In this document: one piece after another, positions 28,257-44,219 of the stretch
How the letters are laid out: each line of letters opens with the position of its first letter
How positions within the stretch are numbered: position 1 is the stretch's first letter
NCBI RefSeq assembly: GCF_003336665.1
Contig: NZ_QPIJ01000020.1
Location: 1-58,621, forward strand
Length of the DNA stretch: 58,621 nt
Direction: 5' to 3'
Origin: Vreelandella rituensis
GTDB lineage: Bacteria; Pseudomonadota; Gammaproteobacteria; Pseudomonadales; Halomonadaceae
The notes under the pieces: model-generated
Database searches by the model: none
What the model saw: the letters and a program-made list of their open reading frames with translations, nothing else
Told to the model about the DNA's origin: nothing
Program-made: the position numbers and the translations under genes

Positions 28257-30806
28257 TTACAGGCTACGCTCGACTCTGATCTGGTCGAAGACTTCGATCT
28301 TGTCGCCGGCCTGAACATCGTTGTAGTTCTTCACCCCGATGCCGCACTCCATGCCGCTGCGCACTTCCTGGACATCGTCCTTGAAGCGACGTAGGGATTC
28401 GAGCTCGCCTTCGTAGATGACGACGTTTTCACGCAACACGCGGATCTTCTTGTTGCGATGCACGCTGCCTTCGACAACCATGCAGCCTGCCACGGCGCCA
28501 ATCTTGGGTGCGCGGAACACATCGCGCACTTCGGCGATGCCGACGATATCTTCCCTCCACTCGGGCGCAAGCATACCGCTCATCGCCTGCTTGACCTCGT
28601 CGATCAGCTGATAGATGACGCTGTAGTAGCGCAGATCCAGGCCTTCACGTTCGATGATCTCACGGGCCGCGACATCGGCACGCACGTTGAAGCCGACCAC
28701 GATAGCGTCACTGGCCAAGGCCAGGTTGGCATCGGTACCTGTGATACCACCCACGCCGGATGACACCACCGCCACTTCGACTTCATCGGTGGACAACTCT
28801 TCAAGCGCACCCTTGATAGCTTCCAGCGAGCCTTGAACGTCAGCCTTGAGCACGATGTTGACCTTGGCCACTTCATCCTGACCCATCTGGCTGAACATGT
28901 TCTCCAGCTTGGATTTCTGCTGGCGTGCCAGGCGTACTTCGCGGTACTTGCCTTGACGGAAGTTGGCGACTTCACGCGCCTTTCTTTCGTCCGCGACGAC
29001 CATGAAGTCATCACCGGCATCCGGTGTGCCGTCAAGCCCTTGAATTTCCACCGGCATTGCCGGGCCGACTTCCGCAACTTGCTTGCCAAGTTCGTTGGTC
29101 AGAGCACGCACGCGGCCGTAATGCAGGCCGGCCAGGACGATATCACCCTTCTTCAAGGTGCCGTTCTGTACCAGTACCGTGGCGACCGGGCCACGGCCCT
29201 TGTCCAGGCGTGATTCAACCACCACACCCTTACCCGGCGCTTCCGGCACGGCCTTGAGTTCAAGCACTTCCGAGACCAGCTGAATGGCTTCCAGCAGCTC
29301 TTCGATACCCTCACCGGTCTTGGCGGAAACATGCACGAACTGCGTATCGCCGCCCCATTCTTCGGAAATGACGCCGTGTTGCGACAATTCATTACGAATA
29401 CGATCGAAATCGGCACCCGGCTTATCGATCTTGTTGACCGCCACTACGATCGGGACTTCGGCCGCCTTGGAGTGCTCGATCGCCTCGATCGTTTGCGGCA
29501 TGACGCCGTCATCGGCCGCGACGACCAGGATGACCACATCGGTCGCCTTGGCACCGCGAGCACGCATGGCGGTAAAGGCCGCGTGGCCGGGCGTATCCAG
29601 GAAGGTGACACCACCGTGCTGATCTTCAACATGGTAGGCGCCGATATGCTGGGTAATCCCGCCGGCTTCACCGGTCGCCACCTTGGCGCGACGAATATGA
29701 TCCAGCAAGGAGGTCTTGCCGTGATCAACGTGACCCATCACCGTGACGACCGGTGAACGGGTGATTTCTTCGCCTTCGTAGGAGATGCCTGCGAGCATTT
29801 CGGTCTCGAGCGCATCGTCCTTGACCAGCTTGGCCTTGTGGCCCATCTCTTCGACAACGATCGCAGCAGTGTCCTGATCGATAGTCTGGTTGATGGTGAC
29901 CGCGGCGCCCATGTTGAACATCGCCTTGATCACTTCATTGGACTTGATCGACATCTTGTCCGCCAGCTCAGCGACGCTGATCGATTCGGGAATCGACACT
30001 TCACGCACGATCGGCTGGGTAGGCTTCTGGAAGCCGTGCTTGCCGCCGCCCTGGCTACCACCACCACTGCGACGACCGCCACGACGCTCGGCGCGCTTGA
30101 CTTTCTTAGCGCCACCGCCACGTTTACGCTCTTCGCGATCGCCACGATCTTCATCATCCCGACGCCCTTTCTTGGCTTTCGCCGCGGTCTTCTTGGGCGG
30201 TGCGGTACGACGGTCGCTACGACCTTCCTTGGGCGGTGCCGGGGGCTGCTCTTCGGAAGGCTGATTGTCGTCAAGCTCGGGGACCGGCACTTCAGGTACT
30301 TCCTGAGTTTTGGCAGTGGCGAGTCTGACGGCGGCTTCACGCGCTTCTTTCTCAGCGGCACGAACCTTGGCTTGCTCGGCTTCACGCACGCGAGCTTCTT
30401 CAGCGTCACGGACGTCCTTTTCAGCCTTGGCTTGCTGGGAGTCCGCCATATCACCGACCAGCTGACGCGGCCCGCTATGCTTGGGTTCCGGTGCCTTGGG
30501 CTTCTCTTCCTCGTCACTCTTGACGTAGGTACGCTTCTTGCGCACCTGAACTTCAATCGTCTTGCCACGCTCACCGGTCTTTATCCGGCTGCGCGTCTTG
30601 CGCGTCAGTGTGATCCGATTCTTGCTGGCGTCATCTTCATCACCATGGCTCTTCTTCAGAAAACTCAGCAGCTTATGCTTGTCTTCCTCGGATACCACGG
30701 CGTTTTCAGACGCATGGTCCAATCCGGCTTCTTTCATTTGTTCCAGCAGGCGGGGCACATCGCGGCCCACCTTTGCTGCAAAATCTTTTACTGTCATATC
30801 TGACAT
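28257..30806 (-). CDS. infB: Translation initiation factor IF-2
   Basis: GTPase that places initiator tRNA on the 30S subunit and drives subunit joining. The 849-residue protein has an IF2N domain at the start, a long charged Lys/Glu/Arg linker (about residues 60-260), and a second IF2N domain. The G domain follows with [17 protein letters not shown] and NKID, then domains II-IV. GAGGAGGG precedes ATG 30806. A second in-frame ATG three codons later is possible. Cotranscribed with nusA. Confidence 0.97.
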   Translation of the reverse strand: MSDMTVKDFAAKVGRDVPRLLEQMKEAGLDHASENAVVSEEDKHKLLSFLKKSHGDEDDASKNRITLTRKTRSRIKTGERGKTIEVQVRKKRTYVKSDEEEKPKAPEPKHSGPRQLVGDMADSQQAKAEKDVRDAEEARVREAEQAKVRAAEKEAREAAVRLATAKTQEVPEVPVPELDDNQPSEEQPPAPPKEGRSDRRTAPPKKTAAKAKKGRRDDEDRGDREERKRGGGAKKVKRAERRGGRRSGGGSQGGGKHGFQKPTQPIVREVSIPESISVAELADKMSIKSNEVIKAMFNMGAAVTINQTIDQDTAAIVVEEMGHKAKLVKDDALETEMLAGISYEGEEITRSPVVTVMGHVDHGKTSLLDHIRRAKVATGEAGGITQHIGAYHVEDQHGGVTFLDTPGHAAFTAMRARGAKATDVVILVVAADDGVMPQTIEAIEHSKAAEVPIVVAVNKIDKPGADFDRIRNELSQHGVISEEWGGDTQFVHVSAKTGEGIEELLEAIQLVSEVLELKAVPEAPGKGVVVESRLDKGRGPVATVLVQNGTLKKGDIVLAGLHYGRVRALTNELGKQVAEVGPAMPVEIQGLDGTPDAGDDFMVVADERKAREVANFRQGKYREVRLARQQKSKLENMFSQMGQDEVAKVNIVLKADVQGSLEAIKGALEELSTDEVEVAVVSSGVGGITGTDANLALASDAIVVGFNVRADVAAREIIEREGLDLRYYSVIYQLIDEVKQAMSGMLAPEWREDIVGIAEVRDVFRAPKIGAVAGCMVVEGSVHRNKKIRVLRENVVIYEGELESLRRFKDDVQEVRSGMECGIGVKNYNDVQAGDKIEVFDQIRVERSL

Positions 30807-30833
30807 CTCGACCCTCCTCAGCCCGTGACCTGT

Positions 30834-32348
30834 TTACTGTGTGTTTGATTCCGACATGGCATCGTCTTCAAACCAGGGCGCACGGGCAGTCATGATCAGT
30901 GCCGCTGCGCGCGCTTCGTCCAACTCCTCGATATCGACCAGATCATCGACAGCCTGCTCGGCAAGATCTTCCATTGTGACAATACCGCGACTGGCAAGAA
31001 TGAACGCCAGATGACGTTCCATGCCTTCCATTCCCAGCAAGTCTTCTGCCGGCTGAGCCCCGTCGAGTGCTTCTTCCGAAGCAATCGCCATGGTCAGCAG
31101 TTCATCTTTGGCGCGCGCTCTGAGCTCTTCCACCGAGTCTTCGTCCAGCTCCTCGATTTCAAGCATTTCTTCCAGCGGCACGTAGGCAATTTCTTCCAGG
31201 GTAGTGAAGCCTTCTTCCACCAGCAGCCGAGCAATATCGTCATCGATGCCCAGATGCTGAATAAAGGAATCCACTAGCGTATCAATTTCCTGATCACGCT
31301 TTGACTCGGCTTCACCCTCGGTCATGACGTTGATCCGCCAACCGGTAAGCTCCGACGCCAAGCGCACGTTCTGACCACTGCGACCAATCGCTTGAGCCAG
31401 GTTATCTTCCGCCACCGCGACGTCCATGGCGTGGGCATCTTCATCCACCAGGATGGAGCCGACATCCGCCGGGGCCATGGCATTGATCACCAGTTGCGCC
31501 GGGTTGTCGTCCCACAGCACGATGTCCACACGCTCATTTTGCAGCTCACTGGACACCGCCTGCACCCGCGAACCACGCATGCCGACGCAGGCGCCGACCG
31601 GATCGATGCGGCGGTCGTTGGTCTTGACCGCGATCTTGGCTCTTGAGCCTGGGTCGCGGGCAGCACCCTTGATTTCGATAAGTTGCTCGGCAATTTCCGG
31701 CACTTCGATCTTGAATAGTTCAATGATCAATTCAGGGCAAGTGCGTGACAGCAGTAATTGTGCACCACGTGCCTCCGGATCCACCTTGACCAGCAGCGCC
31801 CGCACCCGCTCATTCATGCGGTAGCGTTCGCCGTGGATCATTTCCTGGCGCGGCAGGAACGCTTCCGCGTTATCGCCAAGATCGATGATCAAACCATCAC
31901 GGGTCGTCTTCTTGACGATACCCGCCACCAGTTCGCCTTCGCGATCGGTATATTGCCGCACGACTTCAGCTCGCTCGGCTTCACGCACTTTCTGCACGAT
32001 GACCTGCTTCGCGGTTTGCGCCGCAATGCGTCCGAACACAGCATTGTCGATCAGTTTTTCAACCACATCGCCACGCTTGAGCGGCGGATCACGCTGCTCG
32101 GCAATGCTTTCCTTGATTTCGTAATCCGGGGTTTCGAACTCATCGTCTTCCACCACCGTCCAGAAACGGAACGTTTGATAGTCGCCAGTGCGACGATCGA
32201 TATGGACGCGCACGCTGGCTTCTTCACTCTCGAACCGCTTACGCGACGCGCTAGCCAATGCCGCCTCAACCGCTTCGAAGATTACATCTCGCGGGACGCC
32301 TTTTTCATTGGAGATCGCGTCGACGACCATTAAAATTTCTTTACTCAT
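30834..32348 (-). CDS. nusA: Transcription termination/antitermination factor NusA
   Basis: A 504-residue RNA polymerase-associated factor. It has an N-terminal polymerase-binding domain, S1 ([14 protein letters not shown]), KH domains ([15 protein letters not shown]), and two C-terminal acidic repeats (about residues 370-430 and 440-500), the E. coli-type arrangement. It sits between rimP and infB and acts on the rrn operons and on termination in general. Confidence 0.96.
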   Translation of the reverse strand: MSKEILMVVDAISNEKGVPRDVIFEAVEAALASASRKRFESEEASVRVHIDRRTGDYQTFRFWTVVEDDEFETPDYEIKESIAEQRDPPLKRGDVVEKLIDNAVFGRIAAQTAKQVIVQKVREAERAEVVRQYTDREGELVAGIVKKTTRDGLIIDLGDNAEAFLPRQEMIHGERYRMNERVRALLVKVDPEARGAQLLLSRTCPELIIELFKIEVPEIAEQLIEIKGAARDPGSRAKIAVKTNDRRIDPVGACVGMRGSRVQAVSSELQNERVDIVLWDDNPAQLVINAMAPADVGSILVDEDAHAMDVAVAEDNLAQAIGRSGQNVRLASELTGWRINVMTEGEAESKRDQEIDTLVDSFIQHLGIDDDIARLLVEEGFTTLEEIAYVPLEEMLEIEELDEDSVEELRARAKDELLTMAIASEEALDGAQPAEDLLGMEGMERHLAFILASRGIVTMEDLAEQAVDDLVDIEELDEARAAALIMTARAPWFEDDAMSESNTQ

Positions 32349-32424
32349 GCGTTTGCCTCGCCAGAAAACCTGTCCTTATGTGCATCAGCCCGGCTGCCTG
32401 CCGACGGCGTCACCCCATCGAGTG

Positions 32425-32883
32425 CTACTCGAACTGCGGTACGATATGCGCCTGGTCAATGCTTTCTATGGGAAAACAGTACTCTTCACCTTCGAACTGG
32501 AGCAGCACGTCATCCCCTTCAACACCGGCTAGCAGCCCTTGAAACTTGCGTCGCCCATCGAAAGGAAGACGTAGTTTCAAGGCTATCTGGTGTCCCTGAA
32601 AGCGGATGTAATGGTCCAAGGTGTAAAGTGGGCGCGCCATGCCCGGAGAAGAGACTTCAAGCCGATACTCACCGGCGATGGGGTCTTCCACATCGAAGAC
32701 AGCGCTTACTTGACGACTGACATCGGCGCAGTCTTCTACGCTGACGCCGCTATCGCGCTCAATGTAAACTACCAGTCGCGAGTGCTTGCCTTGGGACAGA
32801 TGGTCGATACCCCATAGTTCAAACCCCATGGCAGCAACGACAGGCTCGATCAGCGCGTAAAGCGCAGCGTGTTTAATGGCCAC
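32425..32883 (-). CDS. rimP: Ribosome maturation factor RimP
   Basis: A 152-residue 30S maturation factor. The family core is MGFELWGIDH near the N-terminus and VSSPGMARPLYTLDHYIRFQG in the middle. I set the start at GTG 32883 because AGGAG lies 9 bases upstream and the N-terminus then matches RimP proteins; a longer frame to 32994 has no support. First protein gene of the rimP-nusA-infB-rbfA-truB-rpsO-pnp cluster, after tRNA-fMet. Confidence 0.92.
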   Translation of the reverse strand: MAIKHAALYALIEPVVAAMGFELWGIDHLSQGKHSRLVVYIERDSGVSVEDCADVSRQVSAVFDVEDPIAGEYRLEVSSPGMARPLYTLDHYIRFQGHQIALKLRLPFDGRRKFQGLLAGVEGDDVLLQFEGEEYCFPIESIDQAHIVPQFE

Positions 32884-33018
32884 AGACAAAGCTCCTATAG
32901 CCGTTGCATCAGGCACCTGGCCAGGAGTTGAAAGAGAAGCTAGGTGGCTGATTGGCGTTACCCGGAAACGTGTCTCCGGCAAACCGGTAGACATCCGCTA
33001 TTGAGACGGCTTGCTAAC

Positions 33019-33049
33019 AAAAAGCCCCTTCACAGGAAGGGGCTTTTTG
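33019..33049 (-). terminator. Terminator between tRNA-fMet and rimP
   Basis: A perfect 13-bp stem AAAAAGCCCCTTC/GAAGGGGCTTTTT with a 4-nt loop. It has A/T tracts on both sides, so it can work in either direction; here it follows the leftward tRNA genes. Confidence 0.85.
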
Positions 33050-33126
33050 AAAGAAACCTGTTGTACCACTTAGGCTTTTCTCACATGTTTCCACTTAAGA
33101 GGACTAACAAGTGACTGCCTAAAAAA

Positions 33127-33203
<77 letters not shown>

Positions 33204-33321
33204 TCAATCTAGGTTGACGATAATAGACCTACTTGCCACTTACGTCAAGTTAATCTTTTTTCGTCTCAGGTACCAAACCTGAATTCTGGAACACTGACGA
33301 TAGGGCTGCCAGTAAATCAGA

Positions 33322-33408
33322 TGGTGCCGAAGGCGGGACTTGAACCCGCACGACCATACGGTCACTACCCCCTCAAGATAGCGTGTCTACCAATTCCACC
33401 ACTTCGGC
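33322..33408 (-). tRNA. tRNA-Leu (GAG)
   Basis: An 87-nt tRNA with a long variable arm and encoded CCA. The anticodon loop TTGAGGG gives anticodon GAG, reading CUC/CUU. It sits between secG and the initiator tRNA, the same place as leuU in E. coli. Confidence 0.93.
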
Positions 33409-33429
33409 ATCAGGGGAGGCTCAAGAAAG

Positions 33430-33789
33430 CTAGTCGCTGCTTTCCTCAAGCACTGGCGCGGTATTATCCACACTTGGGGCATCGTCGTCAAGCGTTGGCA
33501 AACTGCGCTGTTGATCGATCAAACGTGCGTCCGGCACACCGGCATCCGGCGCCTGGCCGGCCTGGGTGGCGAAATACGCCAAGGTCATTGACGTCACGAA
33601 GAACGCCGCTGCCAGGAAGGCGGTAAAACGCGCAAGAAAACTTCCGCTACCGCGTGAGCCAAATACGGTTTGCGAGGCACCACCACCAAAAGCGGCACCA
33701 GCTTCTGCGCCCTTGCCCTGCTGTAACAGGATCAAGACGACCAGGGCGATCGCGATCACCACATGAATCATGAGAATTGCAACTTGCAT
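33430..33789 (-). CDS. secG: Preprotein translocase subunit SecG
   Basis: A 119-residue accessory subunit of the SecYEG channel. Two membrane helices (about residues 3-20 and 53-73) flank the conserved QQGKGAEAGAAFGGG loop. The C-terminal tail is long and acidic, ending EESSD. AGGAT precedes ATG 33789, just after the tpiA stop. The tpiA-secG-tRNA-Leu order is standard for gammaproteobacteria. Confidence 0.95.
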   Translation of the reverse strand: MQVAILMIHVVIAIALVVLILLQQGKGAEAGAAFGGGASQTVFGSRGSGSFLARFTAFLAAAFFVTSMTLAYFATQAGQAPDAGVPDARLIDQQRSLPTLDDDAPSVDNTAPVLEESSD

Positions 33790-33793
33790 GGAA

Positions 33794-34543
33794 TTATCCT
33801 GCTGACTGACAAATGGCGTAAAAGTCTTCGGCCTTGAGCGAGGCTCCCCCCACCAGACCGCCGTCGATATCCGGCTGAGCAAGCAGCTCAGCCGCATTTT
33901 TGGCGTTCATGCTACCGCCATAAAGCAAGCGCAACTGCTGCGCCAGTTCTTCATCATAACCCGCTTGATAGTGGCGAATTCCAGCCATGACCTCCTGAGC
34001 CTGCTCAGGCGTTGCCGTACGACCGGTACCAATGGCCCATACCGGCTCATAGGCAATTGCCAACCGGGCACGCTGCGCGGGTTCCAGAGGCGCCATCACG
34101 TGCCCCACCTGCTGCAACACCACTTCCATGGTACGCCCGGCATCACGCTCTTCAAGCGTTTCTCCGACACACAAGATAGGCTTTATACCCGCGCTCAAGG
34201 CGGCCAATACACGGTCGCAAACGTGGTCATCACTTTCACGATACAGCTTGCGTCGCTCGGAATGGCCGATGAGTACATATTCGACACCCAGCTCCTTGAG
34301 CATGCCGCCGCTCACTTCGCCAGTATGCGCTCCGGAGTGCAACGGGTTCAGCGTTTGCGCGCCCAGAGTGAGCCGTGTATCGGCGAAGGCTCGCCGCGCC
34401 GCTTCAAGATAAGGAAAAGGCGGATGAATCGTAACGTCCACGTTCACCGGCAACCCTGGCTGTGAGAATACCTTACCAAAAGCTTCCACCAACGCAGTGG
34501 AGCCATTCATTTTCCAATTGCCGGCAATCAAGGGCGTACGCAT
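33794..34543 (-). CDS. tpiA: Triosephosphate isomerase
   Basis: Interconverts dihydroxyacetone phosphate and glyceraldehyde-3-phosphate in glycolysis. The 249-residue TIM barrel has GNWKMNG, the catalytic His in LIGHSERR, the catalytic Glu in AYEPVWAIGTG and the phosphate-binding YGGSMN. It lies between glmM and secG. Confidence 0.97.
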   Translation of the reverse strand: MRTPLIAGNWKMNGSTALVEAFGKVFSQPGLPVNVDVTIHPPFPYLEAARRAFADTRLTLGAQTLNPLHSGAHTGEVSGGMLKELGVEYVLIGHSERRKLYRESDDHVCDRVLAALSAGIKPILCVGETLEERDAGRTMEVVLQQVGHVMAPLEPAQRARLAIAYEPVWAIGTGRTATPEQAQEVMAGIRHYQAGYDEELAQQLRLLYGGSMNAKNAAELLAQPDIDGGLVGGASLKAEDFYAICQSAG

Positions 34544-34624
34544 CGTACTTTCCTAACTCAAGGTGGAGCGAAATGGTATAGGAGCGGCCTTGTCAAGACA
34601 ACCGCTGACGCAAGCACAGCTGGA

Positions 34625-35974
34625 CTAATCGAGCAAGGCTTGTACCTTTCGGGCCAGTGTCTGCGCCAGCGCCTCGACATCCAGATGCGCCCTGCCTTCG
34701 ACCATCACGCGGATCAAAGGCTCGGTGCCCGAGGCCCGCAGCAAGACACGCCCCTGTTCGCCGAGCTCGGTTTCCAGCGCTATCACCGCCTGCTGCAACG
34801 GCTCCGATGCCATTACCGTCTTGGCATGAGTGCCGGTCGGCAAACGTACATTAACCAGCACCTGAGGCACTTTCTCCAAACCGGCGAGCAGTTTCGACAA
34901 GGGTTTGCCCTCGCGCATCATTATCGCCACCACCTGCAGCGCAGAGACGATCCCGTCACCGGTAGACTGTACATGGCCGCAAACAATGTGCCCGGAGGAT
35001 TCCCCACCCAAATACCAGCCATTGGCCGCCATGCGCTCCACCACATAGCGGTCGCCAACCTTGGCCCTCTCGAAAGGAATGTCCAACTGCTCCATGGCCA
35101 TGGCCAATCCAAAGTTGGACATCAGGGTGCCCACCACCCCGCCGTTGAGATTGCCTTGCGCGTGACGGTCCGTGGCAATCAGATACAGAATGTCGTCGCC
35201 ATCGATCTCACGGCCTTCGGCATCCACCAGCAAGACACGATCGCCATCGCCGTCAAAGGCGATACCTAACTGCGCGCCCTGCTGAATCACTGCGGCGCGC
35301 AAAGCCGCCGGATGAGTGGTTCCCACTTCGTGATTGATGTTCAGGCCATCCGGACTGGCCCCGATGACACTGACATCGGCACCCAACTCCCTGAATACAT
35401 TAGGAGCGATGTGATACGTCGCCCCATGCGCGCAATCGAGCACGATCTTCAACCCGTGCAGGCTCAAGCGATCCGCTAGCGTTGATTTACAAAACTCGAT
35501 ATAGCGCCCGGCCGCATCGTCGATACGCGCCACCTTGCCCAGCTGTGATGCAGCCACCGTGGTCAATGGCTTTTCGAGCTCGGCTTCGATCTGCTCTTCT
35601 ATCCCGTCGGCAAGTTTGGTGCCTTCCGAAGAGAAAAACTTGATGCCATTATCGGCAAAGGGATTATGCGAAGCGGAAATCACGATGCCGGCATCGGCAC
35701 GAAATGTACGCGTCAGATAGGCAATCCCCGGCGTCGGCATTGGCCCAAGCAGAGACACATCCACACCCGCCGCCGACAACCCTGCCTCCAGCGCGGATTC
35801 GAACATATACCCCGATATCCGCGTATCCTTGCCGATCAAGACCCGGGCACGACCACGTTCGCGATTCAACACGCGGCCTGTCGCCCAGCCCAGCTTGAGC
35901 ATGAAGTCAGCGGTGATCGGGGCTTGCCCGACCGTCCCTCGAATACCATCGGTACCAAAATAACGTCGTGTCAT
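34625..35974 (-). CDS. glmM: Phosphoglucosamine mutase
   Basis: Interconverts glucosamine-6-phosphate and glucosamine-1-phosphate for cell-wall precursors. The 449-residue protein has FGTDGIRG at the N-terminus, the phosphoserine loop ISASHNPF, a magnesium loop DGDGDRVL, and the C-terminal [12 protein letters not shown]. Its start overlaps the folP stop by 4 bp. Confidence 0.97.
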   Translation of the reverse strand: MTRRYFGTDGIRGTVGQAPITADFMLKLGWATGRVLNRERGRARVLIGKDTRISGYMFESALEAGLSAAGVDVSLLGPMPTPGIAYLTRTFRADAGIVISASHNPFADNGIKFFSSEGTKLADGIEEQIEAELEKPLTTVAASQLGKVARIDDAAGRYIEFCKSTLADRLSLHGLKIVLDCAHGATYHIAPNVFRELGADVSVIGASPDGLNINHEVGTTHPAALRAAVIQQGAQLGIAFDGDGDRVLLVDAEGREIDGDDILYLIATDRHAQGNLNGGVVGTLMSNFGLAMAMEQLDIPFERAKVGDRYVVERMAANGWYLGGESSGHIVCGHVQSTGDGIVSALQVVAIMMREGKPLSKLLAGLEKVPQVLVNVRLPTGTHAKTVMASEPLQQAVIALETELGEQGRVLLRASGTEPLIRVMVEGRAHLDVEALAQTLARKVQALLD

Positions 35975-36873
35975 GAGCCGATTCCCTCTGTTGCCCGTTG
36001 TTCATTTCCTTCCTGGAGCACCGCCCACGCCATGTTGATGGCATCCATCGTCGGGGCGACGTCATGTACCCGCAGAATTCTGGCGCCGCGCTCCACCGCC
36101 ATGGCGCTTAACACCAATCCACCGGCCAAGCGCTCTTCGACGGGACGTCCGAGCACTTTTCCGATCATGCTTTTGCGTGACATACCCACCAACAGCGGCA
36201 ATCCTAGCCGGGTCAACCCCTGCATACGGTTGAGCAGGCGCAGATTGTGTTCCACGCTCTTGCCAAAACCAAAGCCTGGGTCAAGAAGCAAGCGCTCCCG
36301 ACGCAGTCCGGCGGCTTCGCATTGTGCGACTCGCCGGGCCAGGTAGTCCGCCACTTCTTCTTCAATCGGTAAGGTGTAGTGCGGCGCCTGCTGCATGTCC
36401 TGCGGCTCACCCTGGCGATGCATCAAGCATACCGGCAAGCCACTTCCCATGGCCGCCGCCAAAGCCCCTTCACGCTCCAGCGCTCGCACATCATTGATCA
36501 TGCCACCCCCCAGGGCGGCAACCTCACGCATCACTTCCGGGCAACTGGTATCCACGGATACCAACGCATCCAGCTCGCATACCAACCGCTCGACAATCGG
36601 CGCAACGCGGTCCAGCTCCTCCTGGGCACTGACGGGTGAGGCACCCGGGCGGGTCGACTCCCCGCCTACATCGATAATCGCCGCCCCTTCGGCCAACATC
36701 GTCTCGGCATGGCGCAGGGCATCCTCCTGAGCCAGATGCTTGCCGCCATCGGAAAAGGAGTCTGGCGTTACATTAAGAATTCCCATCACGCGAGGAAAGG
36801 AGAGATCCAGAAGGTGTCGCCCACAGCGCAAATGGGGCTCGTGGTCGGTATGGGTATCAACCGTGGATTGCAT
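35971..36873 (-). CDS. folP: Dihydropteroate synthase
   Basis: Joins p-aminobenzoate to the pterin pyrophosphate in folate synthesis; the target of sulfonamides. The 300-residue TIM barrel has the signatures [14 protein letters not shown] and [13 protein letters not shown], plus [10 protein letters not shown]. An N-terminal tail of about 25 residues is longer than in E. coli. It overlaps glmM by 4 bp and follows ftsH after a terminator. Confidence 0.96.
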   Translation of the reverse strand: MQSTVDTHTDHEPHLRCGRHLLDLSFPRVMGILNVTPDSFSDGGKHLAQEDALRHAETMLAEGAAIIDVGGESTRPGASPVSAQEELDRVAPIVERLVCELDALVSVDTSCPEVMREVAALGGGMINDVRALEREGALAAAMGSGLPVCLMHRQGEPQDMQQAPHYTLPIEEEVADYLARRVAQCEAAGLRRERLLLDPGFGFGKSVEHNLRLLNRMQGLTRLGLPLLVGMSRKSMIGKVLGRPVEERLAGGLVLSAMAVERGARILRVHDVAPTMDAINMAWAVLQEGNEQRATEGIGS

Positions 36874-36924
36874 GTTGTCGCCTGGTTAAAAAAGAAGAAA
36901 TGTTACTGACTCTCTCCAGAATAG

Positions 36925-36953
36925 CAAAAAAAGGCGCCCCGCTAGGGACGCCC
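36925..36953 (-). terminator. Terminator after ftsH
   Basis: On the minus strand the stem GGCG-CCC/GGG-CGCC (36933-36952, one mismatch) is followed by a run of seven T. It separates ftsH from folP. Confidence 0.75.
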
Positions 36954-36988
36954 ATCAGTATAAAAGCAGACATCGAGTAAATCAGCGA

Positions 36989-38974
<1,986 letters not shown>

Positions 38975-39079
38975 GGGAGTACCCTCATTGCAAGAATCTG
39001 TCAGTTAAACGTTGATGGTTTGACCTACTCCAACATCAAGCGTTCAACCATTACCGAAACCATCCGGCTTCGGGCCATC

Positions 39080-39115
39080 TGTGTCACGCCTATCAATTAG
39101 GTCTAATGTGACACA
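39080..39115. promoter_or_regulatory. Inverted repeat upstream of ftsH
   Basis: Arms TGTGTCAC (39080-39087) and GTGACACA (39108-39115) enclose a smaller CCTA/TAGG pair. It lies about 110-140 bp upstream of ftsH and 110 bp after rlmE. It has no T run, so an operator or RNA hairpin is more likely than a terminator. Confidence 0.4.
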
Positions 39116-39223
39116 TTTTGCGTCTGCCTGTCCGGCAATCGCTTCGATTGATTCAGTCTATTACAGCTTCAATCCATTCAAGAGAAAACACCCACCTTGG
39201 CATTGATACAGCTAATATCGAGT

Positions 39224-39928
39224 TTAGCCACGAAAGCCTTCCGCCAATAGATAAACTTCACGCGAACGAGCACGAGAGGCCTCCGGCTTGCGCGTCACCA
39301 CACGTTTGAAGTGGACACGCAACATTTTCAGGTAGGCATCGAATCCTTCCCCCTGAAACACCTTAGCCAAAAAACGGCTTTGCGGAGAAAGCGTTTCTTT
39401 CGCCAATTCCAGCGCCAACTCGACCAAGTACATCGCTTGAGGCTGATCAATGGCCGCCATACCACTCATATTGGGGGCCATATCCGACAACACAAGGTCA
39501 ACCGGCCGATTTCCCAACGTTGCGAGGATAGCTTCCAGCACCTTCTGCTCGGTAAAGTCGCCTTGTATGAACTCAACACCTGCCAAGGCATCCATTTCCA
39601 GAATATCCGAGGCAATCACAACCCCTTCGGGCCCTACCTTTTCCGCGGCCACTTGACTCCAGCCACCGGGTGCCGCCCCCAGGTCGATTACCGTCATGCC
39701 GGGACGAAACAGCATATCCTTGGCATCCAGCTCCAACAGTTTGTAACTGGCCCGCGAGCGGTAACCATCTTCCCAACTGCGCTGTACATAGTGGTCGTCA
39801 AAATGCTCTTTCATCCAGGTGGAACTGGTTTTGGTCTTGCTGGTTTTTTTGTGGCTACCAGCAGCCTCATTGCTACCGGGCTTTTTACTGACATTGGAAC
39901 GCTTGCGACTTGAAGGCTTTTGTTGCAT
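39224..39928 (-). CDS. rlmE: 23S rRNA (uridine(2552)-2'-O)-methyltransferase
   Basis: Methylates U2552 in the peptidyl transferase A-loop. The 234-residue FtsJ/RrmJ protein has the SAM motif [20 protein letters not shown] and [10 protein letters not shown], with catalytic lysines in the K-D-K-E pattern. A lysine/serine-rich tail of about 35 residues precedes the domain and is longer than in E. coli. The start is weakly supported: ATG 39928 chosen, GTG 39943 possible. It is divergent from yhbY and upstream of ftsH. Confidence 0.93.
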   Translation of the reverse strand: MQQKPSSRKRSNVSKKPGSNEAAGSHKKTSKTKTSSTWMKEHFDDHYVQRSWEDGYRSRASYKLLELDAKDMLFRPGMTVIDLGAAPGGWSQVAAEKVGPEGVVIASDILEMDALAGVEFIQGDFTEQKVLEAILATLGNRPVDLVLSDMAPNMSGMAAIDQPQAMYLVELALELAKETLSPQSRFLAKVFQGEGFDAYLKMLRVHFKRVVTRKPEASRARSREVYLLAEGFRG

Positions 39929-40028
39929 GAGGGATCTAGGCACGTCGGAAAGATAAGAGCGCTTTCACCTCAAGGCGTTTCACCGTAAGATGGAGCGTTA
40001 AGCGCTAACTGGGATACCGCAAGATACC

Positions 40029-40355
40029 ATGAGCTTGTCACAGGCACAAAAGAAAGCATTTCGCAGCATCGGCCACCACCTCAGCCCCGTCGTCACCGTT
40101 TCCGAGAATGGTGTTTCGGAGAATCTGCTGGCGGAACTCGATCGCGCCCTCAACGATCACGAGCTCATCAAGGTCAAGCTAGCCTTGCCGGAGCGCGATG
40201 ATCGGGCAGTGATGATCAGCGAGCTTCTGGCTGATAGTCGCGCCGAACTGATCCAGACCATCGGCAAGATGGCGCTGCTGTATCGTCACAACCCTCAGGT
40301 CAATCCGAAGCTTTCCAACATCAAACGCTTCGAGAATCATCACGGCCGTCACTGA
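40029..40355 (+). CDS. yhbY: YhbY-type CRM-domain RNA-binding protein
   Basis: A 108-residue single CRM-domain (CRS1/YhbY) protein associated with pre-50S ribosomal particles. It has the N-terminal LSQAQKKAFRSIGHHLSPVVTVSENGVSE and a C-terminal LYRHNP. It is divergent from rlmE, a common pairing, and followed by a strong terminator. Confidence 0.93.
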   Translation: MSLSQAQKKAFRSIGHHLSPVVTVSENGVSENLLAELDRALNDHELIKVKLALPERDDRAVMISELLADSRAELIQTIGKMALLYRHNPQVNPKLSNIKRFENHHGRH

Positions 40356-40395
40356 ACGCACTGCTTGCGCTCCTCAACCGGGGCTAGCCGTACGC

Positions 40396-40427
40396 AAAAG
40401 CCCGCGACCTGGTCGCGGGCTTTTTTA
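40396..40427 (+). terminator. Terminator between yhbY and greA
   Basis: A perfect 10-bp stem AGCCCGCGAC/GTCGCGGGCT is followed by five to six T, with an A run on the other side. It serves yhbY and probably the convergent greA. Confidence 0.85.
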
Positions 40428-40466
40428 TGCCGGCAAGTTTATGCCGACAGTTTTACAGACAAGACG

Positions 40467-40939
40467 CTAGATATGTTCGACGTTGCCAATCTCGTACTCG
40501 ACTTCACCGCCCGGGGTTTTCACCACGACGACGTCACCTTCTTCCTTACCGATCATGGCTCGCGCAATGGGTGACGTCACGGAAATACGTCCTTCTTTGA
40601 TATTGGCTTCGTCTTCACCCACGATCCGATAGGTGACTTCCTCATCGGTATTCAGGTTGATCAACTCGACGGTGACCCCGAAGATCACCTTGCCCGTCCT
40701 GGGCAGCTTGGTCACGTCGATCACCTGAGCGGTGGAAAGTTTGCTTTCGATCTCCTGAATCCGCCCTTCGATGAATCCTTGCTGCTCACGGGCGGCATGG
40801 TATTCAGCATTTTCCTTGAGGTCGCCATGTTCGCGGGCTTCGGCAATCGCGGCGATCACCCGAGGGCGCGCTTCACTCTTGAGATGATTCAGCTCATCGC
40901 GCAGATTTTTCTCACCAGCGACGGTCATTGGGACCTTAT

Positions 40940-40943
<4 letters not shown>
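40467..40943 (-). CDS. greA: Transcription elongation factor GreA
   Basis: A 158-residue factor that stimulates transcript cleavage in backtracked RNA polymerase. The coiled-coil has the acidic tip [15 protein letters not shown], followed by the FKBP-like C-terminal domain ([16 protein letters not shown]). Its ATG overlaps the carB stop (ATGA). A carA-carB-greA operon is known from Pseudomonas aeruginosa. Confidence 0.96.
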
Positions 40944-44170
<3,227 letters not shown>

Positions 44171-44219
44171 GACGGTTCCCGCAAAAAAGTGACGAATGAC
44201 GACGGATTTCGGGCTCGCG

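Noticed and set aside
29838..30803. Phe/Leu-rich frame opposite the infB linker.
   Set aside because: Arises from the reverse complement of the Lys/Glu-rich IF-2 linker; apparent membrane character is an artefact.
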